Assembly: GCF_030409905.1 (NCBI RefSeq) | Contig: NZ_JAUFQT010000001.1 | Location: 365,001 to 429,000, forward strand | DNA length: 64,000 nucleotides | DNA from: Echinicola jeungdonensis | GTDB taxonomy: Bacteria; Bacteroidota; Bacteroidia; Cytophagales; Cyclobacteriaceae | Direction of reading: 5' to 3' | Part shown: one piece after another, positions 21,201-32,882 of the stretch | Position numbering within the stretch: the stretch's first letter is position 1 | How the letters are laid out: every line of letters begins with the position of its first letter | Program-made: the position numbers and the translations under genes | Notes under the pieces: generated by a model | Told to the model about the DNA's origin: nothing | Seen by the model: the letters and a program-made list of their open reading frames with translations, nothing else | Database searches by the model: none

Positions 21201-22040
21201 ATGAAAAATATTCTGGTATTGACAGATTTCTCTGATGTGGCTTACAATGCCAGTTTGTTTGCCATGAAAATGGCCAAACAAATCAATGCAGAAATCCATT
21301 TCCTACATGTAATTTATACTTCTGAAAACAGGTTCTATTTGAGCGGGAACAACAAGCTGGATGAATCCCGTAAAAATATAGAAATAGAAAAATCAAAAGC
21401 AGGAATGGCCATCCTCATGACAATCGCGAAAAGTTTTGGCATAATCGCAAAAAATCACATCACTTATAATAAAGCTCATTTTGACATAGAAGATCATGTA
21501 AAAAGCTATAAGGATGATTATGTGGTTATTGGTTCCCATGGGGCTAATGGCATTAAGGAATTATTTTTTGGCTCCAATGCCCAGAAAATCATCAGGTATT
21601 CTCCTTGTCCCACCTTAGTGATTAAGGGAAAAGCAGAAAATACTCAAATAAGACAAATCGCCTTTGCCTCTTTATTTCATGAGGAGGATCATAAATCCTT
21701 CCGTAAGGTGCTTGAATTTGCAGATACCATTGGCGCCCAAGTCAGCCTTTTATATGTAAACACTCCATTTATTTATGAAAAGGAGGATAAAATTTCTGAA
21801 AGAATTCAGCAGTTTCTTAGCAAAGTACCTGGGTATCCCGAAAAGCAATTCAAATCCTATATAGAGTTCGGCAAATACTCTGAAGAAGGCATGTTGGATT
21901 TTATAAAAGAAAATGAAATTGATTTGCTGGCTATACCAACCTCGGGTAGAAACCCCATTTCAAGAATGCTCAAATCCAGTTTTACAGAAAAGATCGTCAA
22001 CCATATAAAGAAACCTGTATTGACCATTTTGGAAAAATAA
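21201..22040 (+). CDS. tandem universal stress protein (UspA family)
   Basis: The 279-residue cytoplasmic protein contains two Usp domains: residues 1-140 (start MKNILVLTDFSDVAYNA) and about 148-279. The first domain has the nucleotide-binding end motif VIGSHGANGIKELFFGSNAQ, where ATP-binding members have G-2x-G-9x-G(S/T). The second has a degenerate form (LAIPTSGRNPISRMLKSSFTEK). Usp proteins accumulate under stress and starvation. It is a single gene between GH43 genes, and no functional link is evident. Confidence 0.9.
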   Translation: MKNILVLTDFSDVAYNASLFAMKMAKQINAEIHFLHVIYTSENRFYLSGNNKLDESRKNIEIEKSKAGMAILMTIAKSFGIIAKNHITYNKAHFDIEDHVKSYKDDYVVIGSHGANGIKELFFGSNAQKIIRYSPCPTLVIKGKAENTQIRQIAFASLFHEEDHKSFRKVLEFADTIGAQVSLLYVNTPFIYEKEDKISERIQQFLSKVPGYPEKQFKSYIEFGKYSEEGMLDFIKENEIDLLAIPTSGRNPISRMLKSSFTEKIVNHIKKPVLTILEK

Positions 22041-22231
22041 TGGGAACTGAACTTCTAAGTCAGTTGGATGAAAATTGATTGGACCACTGAGCCATTGTAG
22101 TTATGTACAATTACCTATTTTCCATTGATCACAAAAAATCAGTAGTAAATCAAAAAAAAGCACTCTATTTTTTTAATTATTAACCATTTAATGATTTTTA
22201 CCCCATATTTAATTTATAAATATAAAATTTA

Positions 22232-23842
22232 ATGAATCTTAAAATCAGTAGTTCCTGTCAAATTGCCTTAATTTCATTTGTTTTTGTGCTAATACTAGGT
22301 CCCCACCTAACTCTTGCGCAAAAAACAAATATTAAAAATGATACATTCTGGAACACTAAAAACGGAAAACCTATTTATAGTCAGGGAGGTGGAATTTTCA
22401 CCTTTACCGACCCAAAAGATGGCGTGAAAAAATATTTTTGGTATGGGGCCCATTATAAAGAAGCAGAACTGTATCGAAATGACCCCACGATCACTCAAAA
22501 AGGTGTACATTTTAAAGCTGTTACTTGTTATACCTCCACAGATTTGGTGAATTGGGAATACAAGAGCAATGCACTTGAAAGATCGGAAGTCGAACAAAAC
22601 TACAGTTCTGCACATTGGATGGGGAGACTGGGAGTAGCTTATGTAAAAGAAATTGACAAATATGCCATGTTTGTCCAGCATAATAACGGAGTGCTGATAG
22701 CCCTTTCTGATATTCCTACCGGACCTTTTAAGGGTCATAACCGGTTGGATATGACGGATAGGATTGGTACCCCAAATACCGGGGATCAAACTGTTTTCAC
22801 TGACCCGGATACTGGAATTTCGTATTTGGTTTATTCTTACGGTAGGGGCAGAAATAAGATATACATATCAGAAATTGGCGTAAAGGACGGAAAGGTAGAT
22901 TTGCTGGATGTTACCCAAATATTTAGAGGTAAAGGACGGGAAGGGAATTGTATGGTAAAACATAATGGAAAATATTATGTGTTTGCATCCAACCTATACG
23001 GTTGGGATTCCTCTTATGCCTATTATCTGGTTTCCGATGACATTAGGGGGCCTTATTTACCTAACAATAAAATGCTGATTACCCCTGGGAGTTACGATGA
23101 TTATGCCCATGTAACACAAACAGGTTTTTTTGTAAATGTAAATGGAACGGAAAAAGAAACGGTAATTTATTGCGGTGATCGTTGGGCAGACTTTGCCGGA
23201 AATGGTTTGGGGTACAATCAATGGTGTCCTCTTTCATTTGAAGGAGAGACCCCTTATTTCAACTCATTGAATTCATGGGTTTTAAATGAATCCACTGGAG
23301 AATGGAGTGTAAGTAAGGATAACAATTTTGTGAAAAATGGAAGTTTTGAAGCTGATAGAAAGGAGATTCCAAGTCCGGTGAAACCCATACAAGAGCAACT
23401 ATTGGGATGGCATTCTGAAGTTAAACAAGGTAACGTCATTGTTGTAGGCTCAGATGAGTCCCCAGTTTTAAACTTTTCGAACTCAAGGGAGGATAGAAGA
23501 CACGTTATAGGTGAAAGGAGTTTAAATATTGCAGATAATATAGAATTTAAAAGAAAGGTTTTTCAAATTTTAGCATCTACACCTTATGTTGATTTAAAGG
23601 ATGGCTCCTATAAATTATCGGCAAAAATTAAAAACTCAGGAAATTTCGAGAAGTTAGAGATGTATGCAGAAAGTGGAGGAAAACGGAGGTTTACAAAAAT
23701 CACAAAACAAAATAATAATTGGATTAATATAAATATCAAGGATCTCGAAGTAACAAATGGAAAAGTAGAAATTGGTTTTGTTGCTCATGGAGAAGCAGAA
23801 GCTAATTGCCAGGTTGATGACGTCATATTGGTGCAAAACTAA
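22232..23842 (+). CDS. exported GH43-like (subfamily 24-like) glycosidase with C-terminal beta-sandwich
   Basis: The 536-residue protein has a signal peptide (1-29, LTLAQK), a five-bladed propeller (about 45-360) and a C-terminal jelly-roll domain (about 365-536) resembling carbohydrate-binding modules. Asp185 (TGDQTVF) and Glu237 (REGNCM) match the GH43 modulator and acid positions. Where other GH43 members have the base Asp, this one has SQGGGIF (Gln51-Gly-Gly-Gly). This is like the exo-beta-1,3-galactanase subfamily, which lacks that Asp. The assignment to that subfamily is by motif memory. It probably cuts galactan or arabinogalactan side chains in the periplasm or outside the cell. Confidence 0.75.
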   Translation: MNLKISSSCQIALISFVFVLILGPHLTLAQKTNIKNDTFWNTKNGKPIYSQGGGIFTFTDPKDGVKKYFWYGAHYKEAELYRNDPTITQKGVHFKAVTCYTSTDLVNWEYKSNALERSEVEQNYSSAHWMGRLGVAYVKEIDKYAMFVQHNNGVLIALSDIPTGPFKGHNRLDMTDRIGTPNTGDQTVFTDPDTGISYLVYSYGRGRNKIYISEIGVKDGKVDLLDVTQIFRGKGREGNCMVKHNGKYYVFASNLYGWDSSYAYYLVSDDIRGPYLPNNKMLITPGSYDDYAHVTQTGFFVNVNGTEKETVIYCGDRWADFAGNGLGYNQWCPLSFEGETPYFNSLNSWVLNESTGEWSVSKDNNFVKNGSFEADRKEIPSPVKPIQEQLLGWHSEVKQGNVIVVGSDESPVLNFSNSREDRRHVIGERSLNIADNIEFKRKVFQILASTPYVDLKDGSYKLSAKIKNSGNFEKLEMYAESGGKRRFTKITKQNNNWININIKDLEVTNGKVEIGFVAHGEAEANCQVDDVILVQN

Positions 23843-23914
23843 ATGATCCATGTTAAAGTCACGAATCAGGAAAAAAATTAGGCTCATGCCTCTGAAATAA
23901 ATCAGTAAAAGATA

Positions 23915-23944
23915 GATCGGAATATACATGGTGATATTCCGATC
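23915..23944. terminator. strong hairpin between convergent GH43 genes
   Basis: GATCGGAATAT (23915-23925) pairs perfectly over 11 bp with ATATTCCGATC (23934-23944) around an 8-nt loop. ATTTTAATTT follows on the plus strand. It lies between two convergent genes and probably terminates both. Confidence 0.7.
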
Positions 23945-23983
23945 ATTTTAATTTAACTCCAATTAATTTCCTTCAATTTATTA

Positions 23984-24985
23984 TCAATCCCCTTTATGCT
24001 GCATAAAGTCAGGGAAGCCACTTTCTGTCCAGCGAATTTTTCTGGCTCTCGTTGCACGGTTGGGATCGGACAATTCATGCCCCTTAATTTCTTTATAATC
24101 CCGTGCATGGTAAATCATCACTACATCTCCTTTTTCGTTGGTGGTGAATGAATTATGTCCAGGCCCATATCTGTCCAGGTCTTCATTGGTATAAAAAACA
24201 GGTCCTGGTGATTTACTCCAGTTGTCCTTGTTCAGAAGATCTGCTTCTTCATCGATCCACAATAAGCCCACACAATAATTGTGATTGGTGGCACTGGCAG
24301 AATAGGTGACAAATATTTTTCCATTATTTTTGATCAGGGCAGGACCTTCATTCACATTGTATTTTATTCTTTCCCAACTGAACTCCGGTTCTGTCAATAC
24401 AATTTCCGGTCCAGTTAGGGTAGTAGGATCTTTCATTTCAGAAAGTACCAAAGCTGTACCATGCTCCCCTCCCCTTACATTTTGGGCCCAGATCATATAC
24501 CTTTTGCCCTGATGTTCAAAAGTGGTGGCATCCAAGGAAAAAGATGATTGGTCAGTAATAATTTGGCCTTCCTCGGTCCAATCTCCCTCCATGGGGTTTT
24601 CAGATGGATTGGAAAGGACCCACATCCTGATATTCCAGATATTTTCTGCTTCACCTGCAGCAAAATAAATGTACCACTTGCCATCAATCTTATGTAGCTC
24701 AGGAGCCCAAATATGTGCTCCCATTACGCCCTCCTTATGTTTATGCCAAACAGTTTTCTCTTCCGCCTCCTTTAATCCATTGATGCTATCAGCTTTACGA
24801 ATAACAATCCTGTCATATTCCGGTACGGTAGCTATCAAATAATAAGTACCCCCATCCGTTTTATACACCCAGGGATCTGCACGCTTCTCCGCAATTGGAT
24901 TTTCAAATTCCAGGCTTTGGGAAAAAAGGAAATGAGGGAATACAAAAGCTATGGCCATCACCAGGCCTATTTTTAATAGGTTCAT
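23984..24985 (-). CDS. exported GH43 glycosidase (alpha-L-arabinofuranosidase-like)
   Basis: This 333-residue single-domain propeller has a signal peptide (about 1-23, FLFSQS). The complete GH43 triad is visible: Asp37 in RADPWV (base), Asp151 in SLDATTF (modulator) and Glu212 in NVNEGPAL (acid). The motifs HIWAPELHKIDGKWYIYFAA and GPGHNSF are typical of exo-acting arabinofuranosidases. It probably releases L-arabinose from oligosaccharides; the exact linkage is unknown. Convergent with the previous GH43-like gene. No sugar transporter or regulator is adjacent. Confidence 0.88.
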   Translation of the reverse strand: MNLLKIGLVMAIAFVFPHFLFSQSLEFENPIAEKRADPWVYKTDGGTYYLIATVPEYDRIVIRKADSINGLKEAEEKTVWHKHKEGVMGAHIWAPELHKIDGKWYIYFAAGEAENIWNIRMWVLSNPSENPMEGDWTEEGQIITDQSSFSLDATTFEHQGKRYMIWAQNVRGGEHGTALVLSEMKDPTTLTGPEIVLTEPEFSWERIKYNVNEGPALIKNNGKIFVTYSASATNHNYCVGLLWIDEEADLLNKDNWSKSPGPVFYTNEDLDRYGPGHNSFTTNEKGDVVMIYHARDYKEIKGHELSDPNRATRARKIRWTESGFPDFMQHKGD

Positions 24986-25265
24986 TATTATTAGGATTTT
25001 TTATTGTTTTGTAAATATAGGTATGCCTTGGAAATCGAAGCAATAAATGGGCCAGGGAAAGAGGGGATTTTAAGATTTGTCCAAATGATACTGCATTTGA
25101 ATTTTTTTCTTGGTTAAAAAGCTCCAGTTGGAACTTGACCTTATAAATATTAATTGGCAGAAGCGCTCATTTTAATTATGGGATATTCTAAGGAATACGA
25201 CCTTAAAAAAAACCACTTTTAATATCACTTTACTTTCTTATTTTTATGGGCAAATACTGCAATAC

Positions 25266-26357
25266 ATGTCGCATCAAAAGGGCAAAAAAATCGTCATCAA
25301 AATCGGATCCAATGTTTTGACACAATCCGATGGAACTCCTGACCGGGAGCGGATGGCGGCATTGGTGGATCAAATTTCTTTTTTAAGGGAAAAAGAGTTG
25401 CAGGTTATCCTGATTACTTCAGGGGCAGTGGCTTATGGGAGAAAATCCTTTTCCCTGATCGAAAAAACCGATGCCGTGGTGCAAAAGCAGATCCTTTCGG
25501 CCATTGGACAGGTGGAATTGATTCAGGCTTACAAGCAATTGTTTCTGGAAAAGACGGTTCCTGTTGCCCAGATCATGGTCACCAAAAGTGATTTCCGGGA
25601 CCGGAAACATTACCTCAATATGAAAGGCTGTCTGGAGGGCTTGTTGAAAAACAAGGTACTGCCTGTGATCAATGAAAATGATACAGTGTCAGTGACCGAG
25701 CTGATGTTTACTGATAATGATGAATTGGCCGGCTTGGTGGCAGCCATGATGGATGCGCATACTTTGATTATTCTCAGCAATGTAGATGGGATATTTAATG
25801 GGCATCCAGACCATCCCGAAACGGAATTAATCGAGAGGGTTGCACCTAACTCCCCATCCCTGAGCCATTTTATTGCTGCTAGCAAATCCTCCTTTGGCCG
25901 GGGCGGTATGATCACCAAAATGAATATGGCCAAAAAATCAGCCAATCTGGGCATTGAAGTGTTGATTGCCAATGGGAAAAGGGAGAATGTGCTCATCGAT
26001 TATTATCATAACAAGCTGAAGTGCACCTATTTTGAACCGGGTAAAGCCAAACTAAATCCCAAAAAATGGATTGCCCATAGTGACCATTACTCCAAAGGAG
26101 AAGTGGTGATCAACCAGGGCGCGGAAAAAGCATTGAACTCCGGTCAAACGGTTAGTTTACTTCCTGTGGGTATTCTGGCCATCCATGGGGATTTTATCAA
26201 AGGTGAGGTGGTAAGAATTATAGCTGAAGATGGAAGGAAGATTGGACTGGGCAAAGCTGCTTATGGTGCCAAAGTAGCCCAGGAGAAATTAGGCCTCAAC
26301 AACCAAAAGCCCTTGGTACACTATGATTACTTGTATCTCTTTGATCATAGCGCTTAA
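25266..26357 (+). CDS. proB: glutamate 5-kinase
   Basis: The 363-residue cytoplasmic enzyme phosphorylates glutamate in the first step of proline synthesis. It has the amino-acid-kinase N-terminus (KKIVIKIGSNVLT), then VILITSGAVAYG, NENDTVSV and the FGRGGMITKM loop. A C-terminal PUA domain occupies about residues 280-363. Length matches the family. proA is not next to it. Downstream is a perfect palindromic terminator. Confidence 0.95.
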   Translation: MSHQKGKKIVIKIGSNVLTQSDGTPDRERMAALVDQISFLREKELQVILITSGAVAYGRKSFSLIEKTDAVVQKQILSAIGQVELIQAYKQLFLEKTVPVAQIMVTKSDFRDRKHYLNMKGCLEGLLKNKVLPVINENDTVSVTELMFTDNDELAGLVAAMMDAHTLIILSNVDGIFNGHPDHPETELIERVAPNSPSLSHFIAASKSSFGRGGMITKMNMAKKSANLGIEVLIANGKRENVLIDYYHNKLKCTYFEPGKAKLNPKKWIAHSDHYSKGEVVINQGAEKALNSGQTVSLLPVGILAIHGDFIKGEVVRIIAEDGRKIGLGKAAYGAKVAQEKLGLNNQKPLVHYDYLYLFDHSA

Positions 26358-26540
26358 AAAATACAGACCACTAATTATTCGAATTGTCACTCCCCTACCC
26401 CTTGAAGGTTTTTAGATCCTATTAGTTACCGGGAGCAATTGAGCCCCATTTCTTCCCCAACTTGACAAATGTGGTGCCTGAAACTCAATTATCATGATTT
26501 TAAAATCAAATATCCCCTTGAATTAGGGTTTTCACTTAAT

Positions 26541-26575
26541 GAAAAAAAATCCGGTCAATTGACCGGATTTTTATA
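26541..26575. terminator. bidirectional terminator between proB and pgi
   Basis: AATCCGGTC and GACCGGATT form a perfect stem around AATT (26548-26569). An A run stands on the left and TTTTT on the right, so it acts on both strands between convergent genes. Confidence 0.9.
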
Positions 26576-26593
26576 TTCTCTTCTATTTTTAAA

Positions 26594-28664
<2,071 letters not shown>

Positions 28665-31442
28665 TTAATTATCTTTTAAGAATTGCCTCAATACATAATG
28701 AAGGATACCTCCATTTTTGTAATAGGCCACTTCCACCTCAGAATCTAATCTGCAGAGCACTTCAAAATCTACTGTTTCTCCACTTTCTTTTTTGGCGGAG
28801 ACTTTCAGTTTTTTCATGGGGGCTAAGCCATCAGAAATTCCTGAAATGCTAATGGCTTCTTTGCCACTTAATCCAAGGCTTTCTGCGGACTCACCATCTG
28901 CAAATTGTAAGGGTAACACTCCCATTCCTACCAAATTGGAACGGTGGATCCTTTCATAACTTTCTGCGATTACTGCTTTGATGCCTAACAGGGTGGTACC
29001 TTTGGCTGCCCAGTCCCTGGAAGAACCACTACCATACTCCTTGCCTGCCAAAACTACAAGAGGGGTATTGTCCTCTTGATATTTCTGGGAGGCTTCATAA
29101 ATGGTCATTTCCTTGTTGGATGGAATATGGGTAGTATAGCCACCTTCTTTGGTTGCCAATTGGTTTTTGATCCTAACATTGGCAAAAGTCCCTCGGACCA
29201 TAACTTCATCATTACCCCTTCTGGAACCATAGGAGTTGAAATCCTTTTTCTCCACTCCTCTTTCGGTGAGGTATTCACCTGCCGGGGAAGTACTGGCAAA
29301 TGCACCAGCAGGAGATATATGGTCTGTAGTAATTGAGTCACCCAATTTCAACAAAACATGGGCGTTGTTGATATCCTCAGGTTCTGGCACCTCGCTGGAA
29401 ATGCCCTTGAAAAAAGGAGCTTCCTTAATATAAGTGGATTTATCAGACCATTGATAAACTTTGTCTTTTGGAGCCTCCAATTCTCTCCACTGGTCATTTC
29501 CTTCGAAAATCTCTCCGTAATTTTTTTTGAAATCATTGGGAGAAAGAACTTTGCCCATGGTTTCAAAAATTTCTTCATTTGTAGGCCAGATATCTTTCAG
29601 ATAAACAGGCTCCAAATTAGGATCGTAGCCCAATGGTTCATTGTTCAGATCCACATCAACCCTTCCAGCCAGAGCATAAGCTACTACCAACATAGGGGAC
29701 ATCAGGTAATTCATTTTTACCTGAGGGTGTACACGGGCTTCAAAATTTCTATTTCCGGACAAAACAGAAGCTACCACTAAATCATTTTCTTCTACAGCCC
29801 GGGCAATATGTCTGGGCAAAGGACCAGAGTTTCCAATACAAGAGGTACAACCATAACCTACCACATGGAACCTCAAAGCTTCCAAGTCGTCCAATAGCCC
29901 GGCAGTAGTCAGGTAATCTGTCACTACTTTGGATCCTGGTGCCAGAGAAGTTTTTACCCAGGGTCTAACATCCAGGCCTCTTTCACGGGCTTTTCTTGCT
30001 ACAAGCCCTGCTCCGATCATTACACTTGGATTGGAGGTATTGGTACAAGAGGTGATGGCTGCAATGACAATGGAACCATCATGTAGCGCAAATTCATCAT
30101 CATTGAGCTTTACCAGGACGGTTTTTAATCCATCTTTTGTTCTGGTCTCAATTTCCACTTCATCAGGCATGCTTCCATTTGATTCAGTAGGCTGGCTTCC
30201 CCCTTCTGAAAACCATCGGCTTTTTTCTCTTTTATCCATGGGGATATAAACACGGCCATGGACTTCATTTAGCAATTCCTGAAACTTATTTTTAAAGTTC
30301 CTTACCAAAATCTTATCCTGAGGGCGTTTAGGACCGGAAACGGTAGGCTCTACGGTACTTAAATCCAAGTCAACTACACTGCTATAGCTAATTTGATCCT
30401 CATCCTTTCTCCACAGCATGTTGGCTTTGGCATAATCCTCTACCATTTTAATTTGGTCCTTGTCCCTATTTGTCTTTTCCATATAGTCCAAAGTGCGATC
30501 ATCAATGGGGAAGTAGGAAACCGTACAACCAAATTCCGGGGACATATTGGAAATGGTGGCCCGGTCAGGTACAGTAAGGTTATCCAGTCCTGGGCCGAAA
30601 ACCTCCACAAATTTACCTACCACGCCATGTTTACGTAGCAATTCTGTAATGGTCAAAACCATATCCGTTGCAGTAGTACCCAAAGGAAGTTTGCCGGTCA
30701 GCCTTAATCCGACCACTTCAGGCATAATAAAATATATAGGTTGTCCCAAGATAGCAGCTTCCGCCTCGATGCCGCCTACCCCCCATCCTACTACACCAAT
30801 GCCATTTACCATTGGAGTATGGGAGTCAGTTCCTACCAAAGTATCAGGGAATACATTGCCGTCTCTTTCAATTACCCCTTTGGCCAAATACTCCAAGTTG
30901 ACCTGGTGGCAAATACCCATACCGGGAGGAACCACCGAAAAATTGTCAAAGCTCTTTTGGGCCCATTTCAAAAATTGATACCGTTCCCCATTCCTATGGT
31001 ACTCGGCATCCACATTTTTTTTATAGGAATAATTGGTTCCAAAATAATCCACTTGAACGGAATGGTCCACCACCAAATCTACTGGAATTAGAGGATTAAT
31101 TTTTTGGGGGTCTTTGCCTTTCCTTACCGCTTCTGCCCGTAGGGAGGCTATATCCACTACAGCAGGAACACCAGTAAAATCCTGCATCAAAACCCTGGCA
31201 GGCTTAAAAGGCACATCCTTATCAGAGGGCTCGGGTTTCCAGTTCAATAAGGTTTCTGTATGTTCTTTGGTAATCGCGAAGTCATCATAATTCCTCAGGG
31301 CATTTTCCAACAATATCCGAATCGAAAAAGGAAGTTTATTGATCGCATAACCTTGACTTTGTAAGGCTTCTAAACTCCAATAGGTTAATTTCCCTTTGGA
31401 GGTTTCAAGCTGTTTCTTAATACTATAAGGATCTAGTGACAT
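28665..31442 (-). CDS. acnA: aconitate hydratase (AcnA type)
   Basis: The 925-residue enzyme of the TCA cycle isomerises citrate to isocitrate. It has the 4Fe-4S ligand region AAITSCTNTSNPSVM and then YGCTSCIGNSGPL, supplying three cysteines in all. The VGTDSHTPMVNGIGVVGWGVGG segment holds active-site histidine and aspartate. The C-terminal swivel domain includes YGSGSSRDWAAKG with the catalytic Ser and Arg. Length and N-terminus match the AcnA/IRP1 class rather than AcnB. Monocistronic; it may also bind RNA when iron-free, as known for the family. Confidence 0.97.
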   Translation of the reverse strand: MSLDPYSIKKQLETSKGKLTYWSLEALQSQGYAINKLPFSIRILLENALRNYDDFAITKEHTETLLNWKPEPSDKDVPFKPARVLMQDFTGVPAVVDIASLRAEAVRKGKDPQKINPLIPVDLVVDHSVQVDYFGTNYSYKKNVDAEYHRNGERYQFLKWAQKSFDNFSVVPPGMGICHQVNLEYLAKGVIERDGNVFPDTLVGTDSHTPMVNGIGVVGWGVGGIEAEAAILGQPIYFIMPEVVGLRLTGKLPLGTTATDMVLTITELLRKHGVVGKFVEVFGPGLDNLTVPDRATISNMSPEFGCTVSYFPIDDRTLDYMEKTNRDKDQIKMVEDYAKANMLWRKDEDQISYSSVVDLDLSTVEPTVSGPKRPQDKILVRNFKNKFQELLNEVHGRVYIPMDKREKSRWFSEGGSQPTESNGSMPDEVEIETRTKDGLKTVLVKLNDDEFALHDGSIVIAAITSCTNTSNPSVMIGAGLVARKARERGLDVRPWVKTSLAPGSKVVTDYLTTAGLLDDLEALRFHVVGYGCTSCIGNSGPLPRHIARAVEENDLVVASVLSGNRNFEARVHPQVKMNYLMSPMLVVAYALAGRVDVDLNNEPLGYDPNLEPVYLKDIWPTNEEIFETMGKVLSPNDFKKNYGEIFEGNDQWRELEAPKDKVYQWSDKSTYIKEAPFFKGISSEVPEPEDINNAHVLLKLGDSITTDHISPAGAFASTSPAGEYLTERGVEKKDFNSYGSRRGNDEVMVRGTFANVRIKNQLATKEGGYTTHIPSNKEMTIYEASQKYQEDNTPLVVLAGKEYGSGSSRDWAAKGTTLLGIKAVIAESYERIHRSNLVGMGVLPLQFADGESAESLGLSGKEAISISGISDGLAPMKKLKVSAKKESGETVDFEVLCRLDSEVEVAYYKNGGILHYVLRQFLKDN

Positions 31443-31615
31443 ATATTTTTTATGGTTAGGTTATTATTAGAAAAAAGATTAAGCTGCTTTTTACCTTCAA
31501 TTAAGGTATCCGTTTCCTTAATTTAAGTTTTTTTACGTTAATTGTAAACCAAAATTCATATAACCATCTGAAGGACCAATTGTTTCAAAATATAGAAACA
31601 ACTTTCAATTCATTT

Positions 31616-32665
31616 ATGAAAATAGCACTTTACATTTTCTCTGCCTTAGTCTTAATAGCAGGGATCATGCCATTGGTAAAAAAAGACTATTGGACTTTTC
31701 GGGTTTTCGATTACCCAAGGGTTCAAAAGTTGCTATTGACATCAACCCTTTTAATTATATGGATATCAGCTATTTACCCTAATTTAAAAAAAGTAGATTA
31801 TGGGGTTATTTTTTTATTATTAATGCTGTTTATTTACCTGCTCACCCAAATTTTACCCTTTTCCATTTTTGGAAAAAAAATGGTAAAATCTGCAAATAAA
31901 CATCAAAAAACTTCTCTTCACCTTCTGGTGGGAAATGTGTACCAGTTCAACAAAAATTATCAAAAAACAATCCGTTTGATCCAAAATATTTCACCGGATA
32001 TCTTCATGCTGGTGGAAACAGACCAATTCTGGGCAAATGAGGTTTCTGCCTTAAAAAACGAATATCCTTATCACATTGAAATCCCACTTGACAATACATA
32101 TGGCTTACTTTTTTATTCCAAATTCAAAATAACTAACCAAAGCATCAATTACTTGATTAATGAGGATATTCCCTCCATAATTGTTGACATGGAACTACCT
32201 GACCAAAGAAAAGTCAGAGTTTATGGCCTCCACCCCACTCCCCCTGTTCCGTGGGAAAACACCCACAGTACAGAAAGGGATGCAGAAATCCTTATAGTTG
32301 GAAAACTTGCCAAAGCATATGGAAAACCCAGCATTATCATTGGTGACTTGAATGATGTTGCCTGGAGTTATGCCAACGACTTGTTTCTAAAAATTAGCGG
32401 CATGGGTGATCCCAGGCGGGGCCGGGGCATGTACAGTACTTTTCATGCCAAATATCCCTGGCTAAGGTGGCCTTTGGACCATATTTTTCTAAGTCCCCAT
32501 TTCAAACTCAAAAAACTAAAAGTCCAACCTAACGTGGGCTCAGACCATTTTCCCATCAGCGCCCAGGTGGTCCTGGATTTGGAAAATGAAAATGAGCAAT
32601 TTGAGGCTGATCAAGAGGATAAGAAAGAGGCGATGGAAAAAATTGCCCGTGGAGTGAATTTTTGA
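31616..32665 (+). CDS. membrane-anchored endonuclease/exonuclease/phosphatase (EEP) domain protein
   Basis: About 349 residues from the ATG at 31616; an upstream TTG at 31580 would add 12 residues and is less likely. Three N-terminal membrane helices (about residues 1-95 in total) are followed by a DNase I-like fold. Catalytic-type motifs are GNVYQFN, MLVETDQFW, YGLHPTPP, IIGDLNDVAW and the final GSDHFPI with the general-base His. Similar proteins act outside the membrane on phosphodiesters or lipids; the substrate is unknown. The C-terminal 30 residues are strongly acidic. Divergent from acnA. Confidence 0.85.
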   Translation: MKIALYIFSALVLIAGIMPLVKKDYWTFRVFDYPRVQKLLLTSTLLIIWISAIYPNLKKVDYGVIFLLLMLFIYLLTQILPFSIFGKKMVKSANKHQKTSLHLLVGNVYQFNKNYQKTIRLIQNISPDIFMLVETDQFWANEVSALKNEYPYHIEIPLDNTYGLLFYSKFKITNQSINYLINEDIPSIIVDMELPDQRKVRVYGLHPTPPVPWENTHSTERDAEILIVGKLAKAYGKPSIIIGDLNDVAWSYANDLFLKISGMGDPRRGRGMYSTFHAKYPWLRWPLDHIFLSPHFKLKKLKVQPNVGSDHFPISAQVVLDLENENEQFEADQEDKKEAMEKIARGVNF

Positions 32666-32766
32666 ATTTTCCAAAACACAAAAAGGTAGGTCACTACTTC
32701 GCTAAATGGTGTAGAACGAGCTTAACTGTTTGGGCAGCTGTCCTGCAATTAGGGGCAAGACTATTT

Positions 32767-32830
32767 GTTTAACTGCTTAACTGAAAAATCAGGATTAGCT
32801 AAATAAAACCCGACCGTTAAGCAATTAAAC
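32767..32830. repeat. imperfect inverted repeat between convergent genes
   Basis: GTTTAACTGCTTAAC (32767-32781) is matched at 14 of 15 positions by the inverse of 32816-32830. A 34-bp loop separates them. It may act as a terminator for the EEP gene and mlaD, which has none other; a T run is lacking. Confidence 0.4.
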
Positions 32831-32882
32831 AGTAGGATGGCTACTAACAAATTATACTTAAAAGAATACTGGATACTAAAAT

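Noticed and set aside
32767-32830. Attachment site or remnant of a mobile element
   Set aside because: Only one imperfect inverted repeat; no integrase, direct repeat or foreign composition nearby. A terminator is simpler.
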